Source: CAYWGR01 sp964458015
GTDB lineage: Bacteria > Planctomycetota > Planctomycetia > Pirellulales > Thermoguttaceae
Direction: 5' to 3'
NCBI GenBank assembly: GCA_964458015.1
Contig: CAYWGR010000093.1
Span: 1-22,013 of the forward strand
DNA length: 22,013 bases
In this document: positions 15,157 through 22,013 of the stretch, one piece after another
How positions within the stretch are numbered: the first letter of the stretch is position 1
How the letters are laid out: every line of letters starts with the position of its first letter
Translations under genes and position numbers: made by a program
Notes under the pieces: model-generated
What the model was told of the DNA's origin: nothing
The model's input: only the letters and a program-made list of their open reading frames with translations
The model's database searches: none

Positions 15157-15185
15157 TTGACCCATTTTGGCGTCTGGGATATAAT
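15157..15185 (+). promoter_or_regulatory. Strong sigma-70-type promoter of dnaG-rpoD
   Basis: TTGACC (15157-15162), a 17-bp spacer, and a consensus TATAAT (15180-15185). Transcription should begin near 15192, leaving a leader of about 120 nt before the dnaG start. This is the best promoter match in the window. It shares the dnaG/DUF1559 intergenic region (14987-15310) with the divergent promoter at 15034-15063. Confidence 0.75.
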
Positions 15186-15252
15186 CTGCCCACTGCCTGG
15201 AGTTGTCTGCATTCGGGCGGGAGGAAGGGGAAAAGGGACGGCCTTTTTTCCT

Positions 15253-15272
15253 GCGACAAATGGATTTGTCGC
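15253..15272 (+). promoter_or_regulatory. Perfect hairpin in the dnaG leader
   Basis: GCGACAAAT and ATTTGTCGC flank a GG, giving a 20-bp palindromic element with a run of T's just before it (15244-15249). It lies inside the predicted 5' leader and covers an in-frame ATG at 15260. That argues against that ATG as the start. A role in controlling expression, or an operator, is possible. Confidence 0.4.
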
Positions 15273-15310
15273 GTAAGTGGCAAGGGGAACGCGAAAAGGA
15301 ATTCGCTGGT

Positions 15311-17248
15311 ATGGCCACAGGGGAGCTTCTAGTGTCAACCGGCTCGTTCGATGCTAAAGAGCGGGTCAAGCAAGCCATCGACATTGTCGATTTGGTGGGC
15401 AGTCATATTCAACTGCGCCGCCAAGGTCGGAACTATGTCGGGATTTGCCCTTGGCACGATGATTCGCGGCCCAGTCTCCAGGTGAACCCCGAGCGGCAAT
15501 CGTTTAAGTGCTGGGTTTGCGATATCGGCGGCGACGTGTTCAGCTTTGTAATGAAGATGGAAGGCGTCGAATTCCGCGAAGCGATGGATATTCTGGCCGA
15601 GCGGGCCGGCATTAAGTTGGAAAAACACCAGCATCGGCCGATCTACTTGCCGAGCGAAGCGGCCGTCGAGGACCAGGCAAGCGAGGGCCAAACATCTGAG
15701 CGAAAGCCTTCCGCCGGGACGGTGGAAAAGAAGACGCTGCTTCAGGCAATGGCTTGGGCCGAACGACAATATCACGAGTGTTTGCTGAACTCGGCCGAGG
15801 CGGAGCCCGCGCGGCGCTATCTGCAAGAGCGCGGCATTACGGCCGAGAGCATCGAGCAGTTTCAGTTGGGTTTTTCGCCCGTCGAGCGCGATTGGATATT
15901 GCATAGCGTTCGCAACGAAGGCGATCCGAGGCGGCTTGCGCATCGGGCGCGGATTTTGGAAGCGATCGGGATTTTGGCCCGTCCGGCCGAGGGCGGCAGC
16001 TATTACGACCGATTCAAGGGCCGTGTGCTGTTTTCGATTCGCAATGCCCAGGGGCGGCCGGTGGGAATCGGCGGTCGGGTGTTGCCGGAATTGGGCTCAT
16101 CGAGTCCGGCCAAGTACGTTAATTCGCCCGAAACGCCGTTGTTCACGAAGAGCAAGTTGCTTTACGGGCTAGATCTCGCTCGGGAAGCGATGCGAAAAAC
16201 TCGCACGGCCTTGGTGATGGAAGGCTACACCGATGTGATCGTGGCCCATCAATACGGGTTCCAGAACGCGGTGGCGGTGCTGGGCACAGCATTGGGCGAA
16301 TCGCATGTTCGGCTGCTGAAGGCCCATGTCGATCGGATTGTATTGGTGCTCGACGGCGACGAGGCGGGCACGAAGCGGGCGAACGAAGTTTTGGAGCTTT
16401 TCATCGCCCAGCAGGCGGATCTGCAAATTTTGACGCTGCCGGAAGACCTGGATCCTTGCGATTATCTGCACAAATACGGGGCCGAGGCTTTCGGGGAACT
16501 GCTGGGAGCCAAAGCGGTCGATGCGTTGGATCATGCGTTTACAGTGGCCACGCAAGGGATCGATGTGGAGCATGACGTGCATGGCGTCGGCCAGTCGATC
16601 GAGCGGTTGCTGGGCATTGTGGCCAAGGCTCCACGGTTGAGCGGCGAAACGCGGGGCGACTCGCGCATTCAGGAACAAAAAATCATCCAGCGGTTGGCGG
16701 CGAAATTCCGCGTAGACGAACAAGACTTGCGACGGCGTTTGACGGCGTTGCGACGTCGGGCCACCGAACGTCCGGCTGCCGCTCGTCACGGCGAAGTCGT
16801 AACGGAACAGGAAAAAGCAGCGCCGATCGGCCCGTGGGAGCGTGCGGTTTTGGAATTGATCGTTTCGCATCCCGAGATTATCGAGTCGGCGCGAGGCCGA
16901 ATTGGGGCGGATTGTTTTACGAGTGAAACGAGCCGCCGGCTATTTGAAACATGTGCCAGATTGGCGGACGAGGGCATTTTGCCGGCGTTTGACCGCTTGA
17001 TGCTCGAGTTTGACGATCCGGCAATGCAAAGCTTCTTGGTCGGACTGGACGAGCATGCCCAAGATACGGGGCAGACGTCGGCCAATCCGGAGACGTTATT
17101 GAACGGATTAGTTTTGACCATGAATCGAAAGGATATCGAAAAGCAGCGTCCCGCAGAGCTCGTGGCGTTGCGTGAGGGAGGGTTGGATGACCAACAGCAA
17201 TCCGCAATGCTGGAGGACATCATTCGCCGCAAGCGAGACCTTTCCTAA
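15311..17248 (+). CDS. dnaG: DNA primase DnaG
   Basis: A 646-aa primase of usual length that makes RNA primers at the replication fork. The N-terminal CHC2 zinc ribbon reads ICPWH (45-49) and CWVC (67-70). The RNA-polymerase/TOPRIM core includes VMEGYTDV (302-309, catalytic Glu304) and LDGDEAGT (347-354, Asp348 and Asp350). A more variable C-terminal region (about 480-646) should bind the DnaB helicase. The frame is open from a TTG at 15203, but the ATG at 15311 gives the standard primase N-terminus (FDAKERVKQAIDIVDLVG) and has AAAAGGA about 10 nt upstream. rpoD follows after 102 bp on the same strand with no terminator between, so the two are probably co-transcribed from 15157-15185. Confidence 0.97.
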   Translation: MATGELLVSTGSFDAKERVKQAIDIVDLVGSHIQLRRQGRNYVGICPWHDDSRPSLQVNPERQSFKCWVCDIGGDVFSFVMKMEGVEFREAMDILAERAGIKLEKHQHRPIYLPSEAAVEDQASEGQTSERKPSAGTVEKKTLLQAMAWAERQYHECLLNSAEAEPARRYLQERGITAESIEQFQLGFSPVERDWILHSVRNEGDPRRLAHRARILEAIGILARPAEGGSYYDRFKGRVLFSIRNAQGRPVGIGGRVLPELGSSSPAKYVNSPETPLFTKSKLLYGLDLAREAMRKTRTALVMEGYTDVIVAHQYGFQNAVAVLGTALGESHVRLLKAHVDRIVLVLDGDEAGTKRANEVLELFIAQQADLQILTLPEDLDPCDYLHKYGAEAFGELLGAKAVDALDHAFTVATQGIDVEHDVHGVGQSIERLLGIVAKAPRLSGETRGDSRIQEQKIIQRLAAKFRVDEQDLRRRLTALRRRATERPAAARHGEVVTEQEKAAPIGPWERAVLELIVSHPEIIESARGRIGADCFTSETSRRLFETCARLADEGILPAFDRLMLEFDDPAMQSFLVGLDEHAQDTGQTSANPETLLNGLVLTMNRKDIEKQRPAELVALREGGLDDQQQSAMLEDIIRRKRDLS

Positions 17249-17350
17249 AATCGGCAAGGCATTTCCAAGCCCACGGACGGGTGCGGATGTCTTGGACCGA
17301 GGTGCCTTTTTCACCCAGCGCGCAAACACTTGCGCGAAAGGAGTAGTACG

Positions 17351-19063
17351 GTGGACCTTTTCGATAAAGATATGCAAGAACTGGTCGCCCGGGGGAAGTC
17401 GCAAGGATATCTCACGTATGACGAGGTGAACGACTACCTGCCTGACGAAGAAGTCAATCCCGATAAGCTGGATAATCTTTTAATCGCCCTGGAAGAAGAG
17501 GGCATTGATCTGGTAACGCAGGCGCCCGAGGCGGAATACTACGACGGCGCAGAGGCGGCCGACGAATCGTATGCCGATGAGGCCGGGGCCGAGCGGCTGG
17601 CGAAGGGCGAGATGCCTGCCGAAGCCATCGAATCGCCGATGTTGCCGGGCGAATCGACGAAATTCAGCAGCGATCCGATTCGGATGTATTTGAGCCAGAT
17701 GGCGGAAATTCCGTTGTTGGCCCGATCCGAAGAAATTGCCCTGGCCAAAAAGATTGAAGTGACGCGGAAGCAATTCCGCCGCACGGTGATCGGTTGTGCC
17801 ATGGCGATGAAGGCGACGGTGGGCACGCTGGTGAACGTTCACAACGGCGAGTTGCCATTCGACCGCACGATCAAGGTCTCGTTGACCGAGCGGCTTACGA
17901 AAGAGCAGATTATCGCTCGGATGCCGCACAACCTGAGCACGCTGTCGCACTTGATGCAGGAGAATGAGAAGGATTTCCGCATTTTGCTGAACAAGCGGAC
18001 GTCGGAGCCGGACAAGCAGGAGACGCGGAAGCGGTTTATTCGCCGCCGTCGGAAGATGCTGACGCTGATCGAGGAGTTGAGTCTCCGCACGCGGCGCGTG
18101 CAGGGCATGATGCGTCAGATGGAAGACACGCTGGAGCGGATGGAAGTGATTCGCCGGCAACTGCGGATGATGATCAACACCCCTCCGATGAAGGATCGCC
18201 GGGCGAATTTGCGTCGCGAATTGCGCGATTTGATGATTTTAGCCCAAGAAAGTCCTAAGAGCCTGCGTCGGCGCTGTGAAACCATGCGGCGGCAGTATCA
18301 AGACTACGAGCAAGTCAAGCGGCAGCTTTCGGGCGGCAACTTGCGGCTGGTAGTGTCGATTGCCAAGAAATACCGCAATCGGGGGCTCAGCTTCCTCGAC
18401 CTCATTCAAGAGGGCAATACCGGTCTGATGCGGGCGGTGGATAAGTACGAATACCGCCGCGGGTTTAAGTTTTCGACCTACGCTACGTGGTGGATTCGGC
18501 AGGCCATTACCCGGGCGATTGCCGATCAGGCCCGGACAATCCGCATTCCGGTCCACATGATCGACGTGTTGAGCAAGCTGCGGAACGCCTCAAAACGGCT
18601 ATTACAGGAGTTGGGGCGAGAGCCTACCACTGAAGAGGCAGCCGCAGCCACCGGACTCTCGCTCGATGAGACGCGCCGGGTATTGTCGATGGGCCGCCAC
18701 CCGGTAAGCCTTGACCGACCGGTCGGAGAAAGCGAAGATAGTTGTTTCGGCGAGTTCATCGAAGACGGTGGACTGCCGAGACCGGAAAAGGCCGCCAGCA
18801 ATGAATTGCTTCGCGAAAAGATCGACGCCCTGCTCAAAACGCTCACCTACCGTGAGCGTGAGATCATTCGATTGCGCTATGGGCTGGGCGACGGTTACAC
18901 CTATACGTTGGAAGAGGTGGGCCGGATCTTCAAAGTCACGCGCGAGCGCGTGCGGCAAATCGAAGCCAAGGCGGTTAAAAAACTGCAACACCCTGTCCGT
19001 AGCCGGCAGCTCGAGGGGTTCCTTGAGCATTCGGCCGGTTTCGACCGCGCGGCAGTCGGCTGA
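17351..19063 (+). CDS. rpoD: RNA polymerase primary sigma factor RpoD/SigA
   Basis: A 570-aa group-1 sigma factor. Region 1.1 covers about residues 1-55 (YLTYDEVNDYLPDE). Region 1.2 is at about 107-135 (DPIRMYLSQMAEIPLL). A long charged non-conserved insert follows (about 140-325). Region 2 is at about 329-400, with NLRLVVSIAKKY, DLIQEGNTGLMRAVDKY and the promoter-melting FSTYATWWIRQAITRAIADQ. Regions 3 and 4 end with the -35-binding helix-turn-helix (TLEEVGRIFKVTRERVRQIE, 519-538). The start is a GTG at 17351, set by AAAGGAG 7 nt upstream; a TTG at 17330 lies before that site. The order dnaG-rpoD matches the macromolecular-synthesis operon, here without rpsU. An intrinsic terminator follows 18 bp after the stop. 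Confidence 0.97.
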   Translation: MDLFDKDMQELVARGKSQGYLTYDEVNDYLPDEEVNPDKLDNLLIALEEEGIDLVTQAPEAEYYDGAEAADESYADEAGAERLAKGEMPAEAIESPMLPGESTKFSSDPIRMYLSQMAEIPLLARSEEIALAKKIEVTRKQFRRTVIGCAMAMKATVGTLVNVHNGELPFDRTIKVSLTERLTKEQIIARMPHNLSTLSHLMQENEKDFRILLNKRTSEPDKQETRKRFIRRRRKMLTLIEELSLRTRRVQGMMRQMEDTLERMEVIRRQLRMMINTPPMKDRRANLRRELRDLMILAQESPKSLRRRCETMRRQYQDYEQVKRQLSGGNLRLVVSIAKKYRNRGLSFLDLIQEGNTGLMRAVDKYEYRRGFKFSTYATWWIRQAITRAIADQARTIRIPVHMIDVLSKLRNASKRLLQELGREPTTEEAAAATGLSLDETRRVLSMGRHPVSLDRPVGESEDSCFGEFIEDGGLPRPEKAASNELLREKIDALLKTLTYREREIIRLRYGLGDGYTYTLEEVGRIFKVTRERVRQIEAKAVKKLQHPVRSRQLEGFLEHSAGFDRAAVG

Positions 19064-19081
19064 CGCGGTCTGTCAAGCCGC

Positions 19082-19114
19082 AAGCCCACGGGAGAGTATC
19101 CCGTGGGTTTTTTT
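19082..19114 (+). terminator. Intrinsic terminator of dnaG-rpoD
   Basis: A 9-bp stem (CCCACGGGA, GAGTA loop, TCCCGTGGG) is followed directly by seven T's (19108-19114). Textbook form, just after the rpoD stop. Confidence 0.92.
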
Positions 19115-19180
19115 GTTTCTTGTGTCGCCAACCGACATTTTTTGTTCCCGATTTCACACTTAACTCCACAATCATTTTCC

Positions 19181-19894
19181 ATGGCTACACCTCCGAATAT
19201 CGGCACGACCGTCCTTCGCACATTGCACCGCATTCATCACCAGCTTAACGATTTGCGAGAACGTTTGGATCGCGGACCCAAGCAGGTCCGCGCGGCCGAG
19301 ACGAACGTTCAGCATTGTGAAAACAAACTGACCGAGACCAAAGCCCACGCCAAAACGCTTCGCATGGGCGTTGACCAGAAGCAACTACAGCTCAAGACGG
19401 GCGAAGAAAAGGTGAAGGATCTGCGGCGGAAGCTTAACGCCGCATCGAGCAATCGCGAGTATCAGGCGCTGTTGGAGCAAATTGCAGCCGACGAGATGGC
19501 CAACAGCGTTATGGCGGACGAGATTCTGGAGGAGATGGAAAAGGCCGACGCCTTTCAGAAAGACATTGCCGCGGCGGAAGCCGAGGCTGCCGCAGCAAAA
19601 AAACGAACGAAAGAGGTTCACGAAGAAGTGGCTCAGCGCGAGCCGACGTTGAAGGCTGAAATTGCGAAGTACGAAGCCGAGTTGCAGCAGACGGAAGCCA
19701 CACTGCCCGAAGAAATCCGCGAAATGTACGAACGCATCGTGCGCGGGAGAGGCGAAGACGCGTTGGCCGTGGTCGAAAACCAGTTTTGCATGGGCTGCAA
19801 TCAGCAAATCCCGTTGAACATGCTCAATCGCGTGATGCTTGGCCAAGCGGTGTTCTGCAAGACGTGCGGCCGGTTGATGTATCTGCCGGAATAG
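19181..19894 (+). CDS. Coiled-coil C4-type zinc-ribbon protein
   Basis: A 237-aa protein of the zf-RING_7 / 'C4-type zinc ribbon domain' family. About 190 residues of charged, heptad-like helix (an antiparallel coiled coil, as in KxxL/ExxL-rich LRRKLNAASSNREYQALLEQ) are followed by a zinc ribbon with Cys203, Cys206, Cys226 and Cys229 (FCMGC ... FCKTC). Family members are proposed to bind nucleic acid or to act in cell-envelope processes. The function is not settled. The frame is open from 19103, but that region is the rpoD terminator, so the ATG at 19181 is the start. No Shine-Dalgarno is visible (cattttcc precedes it). The 3' end overlaps the convergent flippase-like gene by 71 nt. Confidence 0.88.
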   Translation: MATPPNIGTTVLRTLHRIHHQLNDLRERLDRGPKQVRAAETNVQHCENKLTETKAHAKTLRMGVDQKQLQLKTGEEKVKDLRRKLNAASSNREYQALLEQIAADEMANSVMADEILEEMEKADAFQKDIAAAEAEAAAAKKRTKEVHEEVAQREPTLKAEIAKYEAELQQTEATLPEEIREMYERIVRGRGEDALAVVENQFCMGCNQQIPLNMLNRVMLGQAVFCKTCGRLMYLPE

Positions 19895-20936
19895 CGTTTT
19901 CTTCCTCGGCTTCATGGATGGCCTGGGCCATTTCGCGGCGGCTGCCGAAATAGAAGAGAACGCCGAGGACCGCGATCAACACGGTAATCAGACGGTACAC
20001 GAGCGCCACGATGAGACCTTGGCCGGCGGCTATTGGCACGCCTGCCACGGGTACGTGCGTGTAGAGATATTCCAACACGGCCTCGGTGGGGCCGATCGGC
20101 AGCGGGATGACCTGCATGGCCGCGCTCAACGGCATGACCACGAAATGGTCGGACAACGTGAGATGATTGCCTGGCAGGCCGCAAGCGATCAAGTAGCAGC
20201 CCACGGCAAAGAGGCAATGAACGCCGACGCTCATGATGGATGAGATCGTCAGCACTATCGGCTTGGAATTGAACATTCGGACGGCCAGTACGAGGCTCTC
20301 CAGCGGCGGGCCGATGCGTGGGATGCGGCCGATCATTTGCGTTACACGGCCGTTGGTCATATCGGGGCCCATGATGATGAACAGGCCGATGGTGCTGGCA
20401 ATCGTCACGCCGAACATTAAGAGGCAAATCTCGTAAATATCGAGGGTGAAGTAGCGCGTTTCGAGAATGGGAGTGGTTTCAATGTGCCAGAAACCGGTCA
20501 GCAGGATTGCGACGCTGGCGACGATGAATAGGACATAGAGACCGATGATGCGGTCGACCAACACCGAGGCCAAGGCCTTGGCGCGGCATTTCGGCTGAGC
20601 GTGGCTAAGCATGACGGTTTTGACCAAATCGCCGCCGACGATGCCCAGTGGAGCCAAGTTGAACAGGAAGCCCCACAGACCGATGCGGATGGCGTCGGAG
20701 AGGCGGCAGGGCACGTCTAGGGCGCGGACCAAATACCACCATCGGACAAAGGTAATCAGCACGGCTGTCGTACAACAGGCGAAAGCACCGGCCAGGGCGT
20801 CCCATTGCTTGGGTTGGTCGACCAGATTGGTAAAGACATTGCCGTTTTTTTTGCCCCAAACGGCGTCGTAGATCAGATAGCCCATGATGGCCGCCGAAAG
20901 GGAGACCTTCAGGAGCATGATAAGTATTTTTTTCAC
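19824..20936 (-). CDS. Flippase-like membrane protein (LPG-synthase TM family)
   Basis: A 370-aa polytopic membrane protein of the UPF0104 / lysylphosphatidylglycerol-synthase transmembrane family. Eight or so hydrophobic segments are visible. Family motifs include APLGIVGGDLVKTVML (GGD motif) and PLPIGPTEAVLEYLY near the C-terminus. Relatives act as flippases or lipid modifiers. The short basic C-terminal tail (TSTGRTSCRTPLGQASRD) is encoded antisense to the end of the zinc-ribbon gene, a 71-nt convergent overlap. The start is uncertain: GTG at 20936 (MKKILIMLLKV) is chosen for its positive-then-hydrophobic beginning. TTG at 20951 and ATG at 20918 are alternatives, and none has a good ribosome-binding site. 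It lies 74 bp after the UbiA-family gene, probably in one transcript. Confidence 0.82.
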   Translation of the reverse strand: MKKILIMLLKVSLSAAIMGYLIYDAVWGKKNGNVFTNLVDQPKQWDALAGAFACCTTAVLITFVRWWYLVRALDVPCRLSDAIRIGLWGFLFNLAPLGIVGGDLVKTVMLSHAQPKCRAKALASVLVDRIIGLYVLFIVASVAILLTGFWHIETTPILETRYFTLDIYEICLLMFGVTIASTIGLFIIMGPDMTNGRVTQMIGRIPRIGPPLESLVLAVRMFNSKPIVLTISSIMSVGVHCLFAVGCYLIACGLPGNHLTLSDHFVVMPLSAAMQVIPLPIGPTEAVLEYLYTHVPVAGVPIAAGQGLIVALVYRLITVLIAVLGVLFYFGSRREMAQAIHEAEEENAIPADTSTGRTSCRTPLGQASRD

Positions 20937-21010
20937 GATGTTTATTGACAATCCGTTGTCGGAATATTTTTGTTTCTAATCTCGAATCCCTACCCTCTAA
21001 TCCCTATTTT

Positions 21011-21877
21011 CTACCACATGCCCATGCTCCAGGTTACGGCGGCGAGCCAACCGATGGCGCAGAGTTGTGTGGTTCGTGAGTAGTAGGCGACATGAACGGG
21101 AGAGCCGCCGATGCCGTCTACATCGACCATGCGCAGATAATTCAAGATGCCGTAGGCGACGAACGGCATGGAGGCCATTTTGCGTGCATCCCATAGGACG
21201 GCGGATTCGATGCAATACAAAGCATACGACAGCATGGCCACGCCTGCGCAAATGACCATCGCGTGATCCAGGTACGACAGGCTGTATCCCCGCAGGCTGG
21301 GGCGATGGTGGTGATCCAAACCTGCTTTCAGATCGGCGCGGCGTTTGGCGAATCCAAGGAACAGCGCGAGCGTCGAGGTGCAGAGCAACAGCCACGACGA
21401 AGGGACGGCGGAAACCAGGATGCAACCGAGCAAAACGCGAATTACAAAGCCCGAGGAGAGCAAGAAAACGTCGAGCAGGGCGATATGTTTGGCGCCCAGG
21501 TTATAGGCGACGTTGATGATCACATAGGCGGCGGCAACGGCCGTAACGGCTGTTTTTCCGGTCAGCAGACACAGCCCGATGCCGCAGAGAAGCAGCACGA
21601 AAATCATGGCGATGGCTACGTTTTGGGAGACTGCGCCGGAGGCGATGGGCCTCTTGTTTTTTTTCGGATGCAGTCGGTCGGCCGCGGCGTCGTGCAAATC
21701 GTTCAGCACATAAATGGCGGAATTGACTAGGCAAAAACCAAAGAAGCCAAGCAAAAAGACTTTGATGTCGAGCGTGTAGTTATGGGCTGCAATGGCGAAC
21801 GGTACCGGTAGGAGAACGAAAACGTTCTTAATCCAGTGGTGCGGTCGGGCGAGTCGAATAAGTCCGCTTAACATCAT
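21011..21877 (-). CDS. UbiA prenyltransferase, DPPR-synthase type
   Basis: A 288-aa integral membrane prenyltransferase with about eight hydrophobic segments. The Mg-diphosphate binding motif is NDLHDAAAD (59-67), followed by RLHPKKNKRPIASG (68-81). A second conserved stretch is AYNLGAKHIALLDVF (124-138), and FAKRRADL is at 176-183. The RPHHWIKNV start and 'HPKKNKRPIASG' block match decaprenyl-phosphate phosphoribosyltransferase (Rv3806c-like) more closely than quinone-biosynthetic UbiA. The enzyme would transfer phosphoribose to a polyprenyl phosphate, a step towards polyprenyl-linked arabinose or ribose. Two adjacent ATGs (21877, 21874) are possible starts, without a clear ribosome-binding site. 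The flippase-like gene downstream fits moving such a lipid-linked sugar across the membrane. Confidence 0.88.
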   Translation of the reverse strand: MMLSGLIRLARPHHWIKNVFVLLPVPFAIAAHNYTLDIKVFLLGFFGFCLVNSAIYVLNDLHDAAADRLHPKKNKRPIASGAVSQNVAIAMIFVLLLCGIGLCLLTGKTAVTAVAAAYVIINVAYNLGAKHIALLDVFLLSSGFVIRVLLGCILVSAVPSSWLLLCTSTLALFLGFAKRRADLKAGLDHHHRPSLRGYSLSYLDHAMVICAGVAMLSYALYCIESAVLWDARKMASMPFVAYGILNYLRMVDVDGIGGSPVHVAYYSRTTQLCAIGWLAAVTWSMGMW

Positions 21878-22013
21878 AGGGTTGGCCGTGAAGTCCGGAG
21901 TTTAATTCTACGCAATTGGTCTGAGTTGTGAGAACTGCGTTGAGTTGATTGGCACAAACGCCATGAATTGTCTAAAACCCTATCCTTCGCATTACGAAAC
22001 GCGGCAGGTGGCG

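Noticed and set aside
16169..16870. 233-codon open frame on the minus strand
   Set aside because: Antisense to the dnaG TOPRIM and C-terminal region, with no family features.
1..22013. tRNA and rRNA genes
   Set aside because: No cloverleaf with a GGTTCGANTCC-type T arm and no conserved rRNA segments were seen on either strand, though a covariance-model scan was not possible.

Overview
The window looks like a chromosomal segment of a planctomycete, probably Pirellulales-like. This is an inference from gene content and style: a DUF1559 protein with an H-X9-DG motif, a Tat-exported Gfo/Idh/MocA oxidoreductase, a secreted DUF4838 protein, zinc-ribbon membrane proteins, many start codons without Shine-Dalgarno sites, and spacers full of short hairpin repeats. 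Base composition is moderately GC-rich, except for one visibly AT-richer island at about 0.97-3.6 kb. No GC values were computed.

Layout. 1-972: repeat-rich DNA with one small minus-strand gene (344-514), preceded by a leader that can fold into two mutually exclusive stem-loops. 973-3614: a two-gene AT-rich unit on the plus strand, encoding a PHP-phosphoesterase/ABC-type ATPase (TrlF-like) that overlaps by 4 nt with a small acidic protein. This is the best candidate for a mobile or defence-type system. 3969-4928: a nitrilase-superfamily amidohydrolase. 4929-7505: a repeat-dense stretch with a zinc-ribbon membrane protein, an intact FlbD-like 60-aa gene, and a truncated second copy of it whose 5' end overlaps the 3' end of the zinc-ribbon gene. 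7506-13028: three exported proteins on the minus strand (glycosidase-like, DUF4838, Gfo/Idh/MocA) that together suggest polysaccharide or sugar metabolism in the envelope. 13307-14986: a secreted DUF1559 protein.

15157-19114: the core information-processing block. A strong promoter-like sequence (TTGACC, 17 bp, TATAAT) precedes dnaG (primase), then rpoD (primary sigma factor), then an intrinsic terminator. This resembles the macromolecular-synthesis operon without rpsU. 19181-19894: a coiled-coil C4 zinc-ribbon protein, convergent with and overlapping a flippase-like membrane protein (19824-20936). Upstream of the latter lies a UbiA-family prenyltransferase of the decaprenyl-phosphate phosphoribosyltransferase type (21011-21877). 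This pair suggests polyprenyl-linked sugar synthesis and transport.

No tRNA, rRNA, CRISPR array or intact insertion sequence was recognised. Functional assignments rest on motifs read by eye. Promoters and hairpins were found by inspection and are untested.
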